From Cycloclasticus sp. (GTDB lineage Bacteria; Pseudomonadota; Gammaproteobacteria; Methylococcales; Cycloclasticaceae), in assembly GCA_018066825.1 (NCBI GenBank), contig JAGPVU010000071.1, positions 1 to 21,955 of the forward strand: 21,955 nucleotides of DNA, given 5' to 3'. Below the pieces are notes generated by a model. It had not been told where the DNA came from, searched no databases, and saw only the letters and a list, made by a program, of their open reading frames with translations. The translations under genes and the position numbers were made by a program. Positions 21,861 to 21,955 of this stretch are shown here, one piece after another (the stretch's first letter is position 1; the number at the start of each line of letters is the position of its first letter).

Positions 21861-21955
21861 ATGAATAAAAAACCAATAATAGCCACCATGATTGGAGACC
21901 CTGCAGGTATTGGTCCTGAAGTGGTTGCTAAAGCGTGGGCAACCGGTGAAGTGCA
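21861..21955 (+). CDS. pdxA: PdxA/TphB-family dehydrogenase (N-terminal part)
   Basis: The first 31 codons are visible before the window ends. The block MIGDPAGIGPEVVAKAW is the conserved N-terminus of PdxA, 4-hydroxythreonine-4-phosphate dehydrogenase of vitamin B6 synthesis. The same family includes TphB, which oxidises and decarboxylates the dihydrodiol made by terephthalate dioxygenase. Beside a TphA-like oxygenase and behind an FNR-like box, the catabolic role is the more likely one, but the missing C-terminal two-thirds is needed to decide. GGGGA lies ten bases before the ATG. Confidence 0.85.
   Translation, partial: MNKKPIIATMIGDPAGIGPEVVAKAWATGEV

Overview
The window looks like part of an aromatic-compound (probably hydrocarbon or phenylpropanoid/dicarboxylate) catabolic island from a gammaproteobacterium, probably marine. 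This rests on a moderate-to-low GC content, Gram-negative envelope genes (Sec signal peptides, a lipobox, an outer-membrane barrel ending in Phe) and NahAc/BphB-type and TphA-type oxygenase genes. The species cannot be named from the sequence alone. No rRNA, tRNA, insertion sequence or CRISPR array was seen.

Layout. (1) 1-2958: tail of a ring-hydroxylating dioxygenase (RHD) beta subunit with its terminator, a GTG-started EamA exporter coupled to a small-molecule methyltransferase, and a convergent quinone oxidoreductase. (2) 3090-6736: a strong sigma70-like promoter, a secreted YCF48/BNR-repeat protein and an MMPL/RND transporter, then a terminator. (3) 7117-10703: promoter region with several dyads, a DUF1302 outer-membrane barrel and a DUF1329 periplasmic protein, then a terminator. 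(4) 10795-15600: an operon of a PQQ/cytochrome c alcohol dehydrogenase lipoprotein, naphthalene-dioxygenase-like RHD alpha and beta subunits and a cis-dihydrodiol dehydrogenase, closed by a 23-bp-stem bidirectional terminator. (5) 15603-17266, minus strand: a second RHD alpha/beta pair. (6) 17354-19158: two FNR-type regulators around a 55-codon remnant of a NahAc-like alpha gene. (7) 19338-21955: a third, terephthalate-dioxygenase-like RHD (beta then alpha), a 128-residue protein of uncertain family, and the divergent start of a PdxA/TphB-like gene.

How the genes may work together (inference). The YCF48, MMPL, DUF1302 and DUF1329 genes form a recurring envelope set that probably moves a hydrophobic substrate across the envelope. 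The PQQ enzyme could oxidise an alcohol in the periplasm. The NahAc-like RHD plus dihydrodiol dehydrogenase would turn an aromatic ring into a catechol. The TphA-like RHD plus the PdxA/TphB-like enzyme would handle an aromatic acid. No ferredoxin, ferredoxin reductase or ring-cleavage enzyme is present, so those must lie elsewhere.

The most striking signal is regulatory. Both Crp/Fnr proteins keep the FNR [4Fe-4S] cysteine pattern, including the fourth cysteine exactly 102 residues after the first, and the E-x-x-S-R recognition helix. FNR-like dyads (TGAY-N4-RTCA) lie upstream of the second RHD operon, the third RHD operon, the PdxA-like gene and the RHD remnant. At the two RHD operons the dyad sits at the same distance from a good -10 element, as at class II FNR promoters. 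This suggests oxygen-responsive control of oxygen-consuming dioxygenases.
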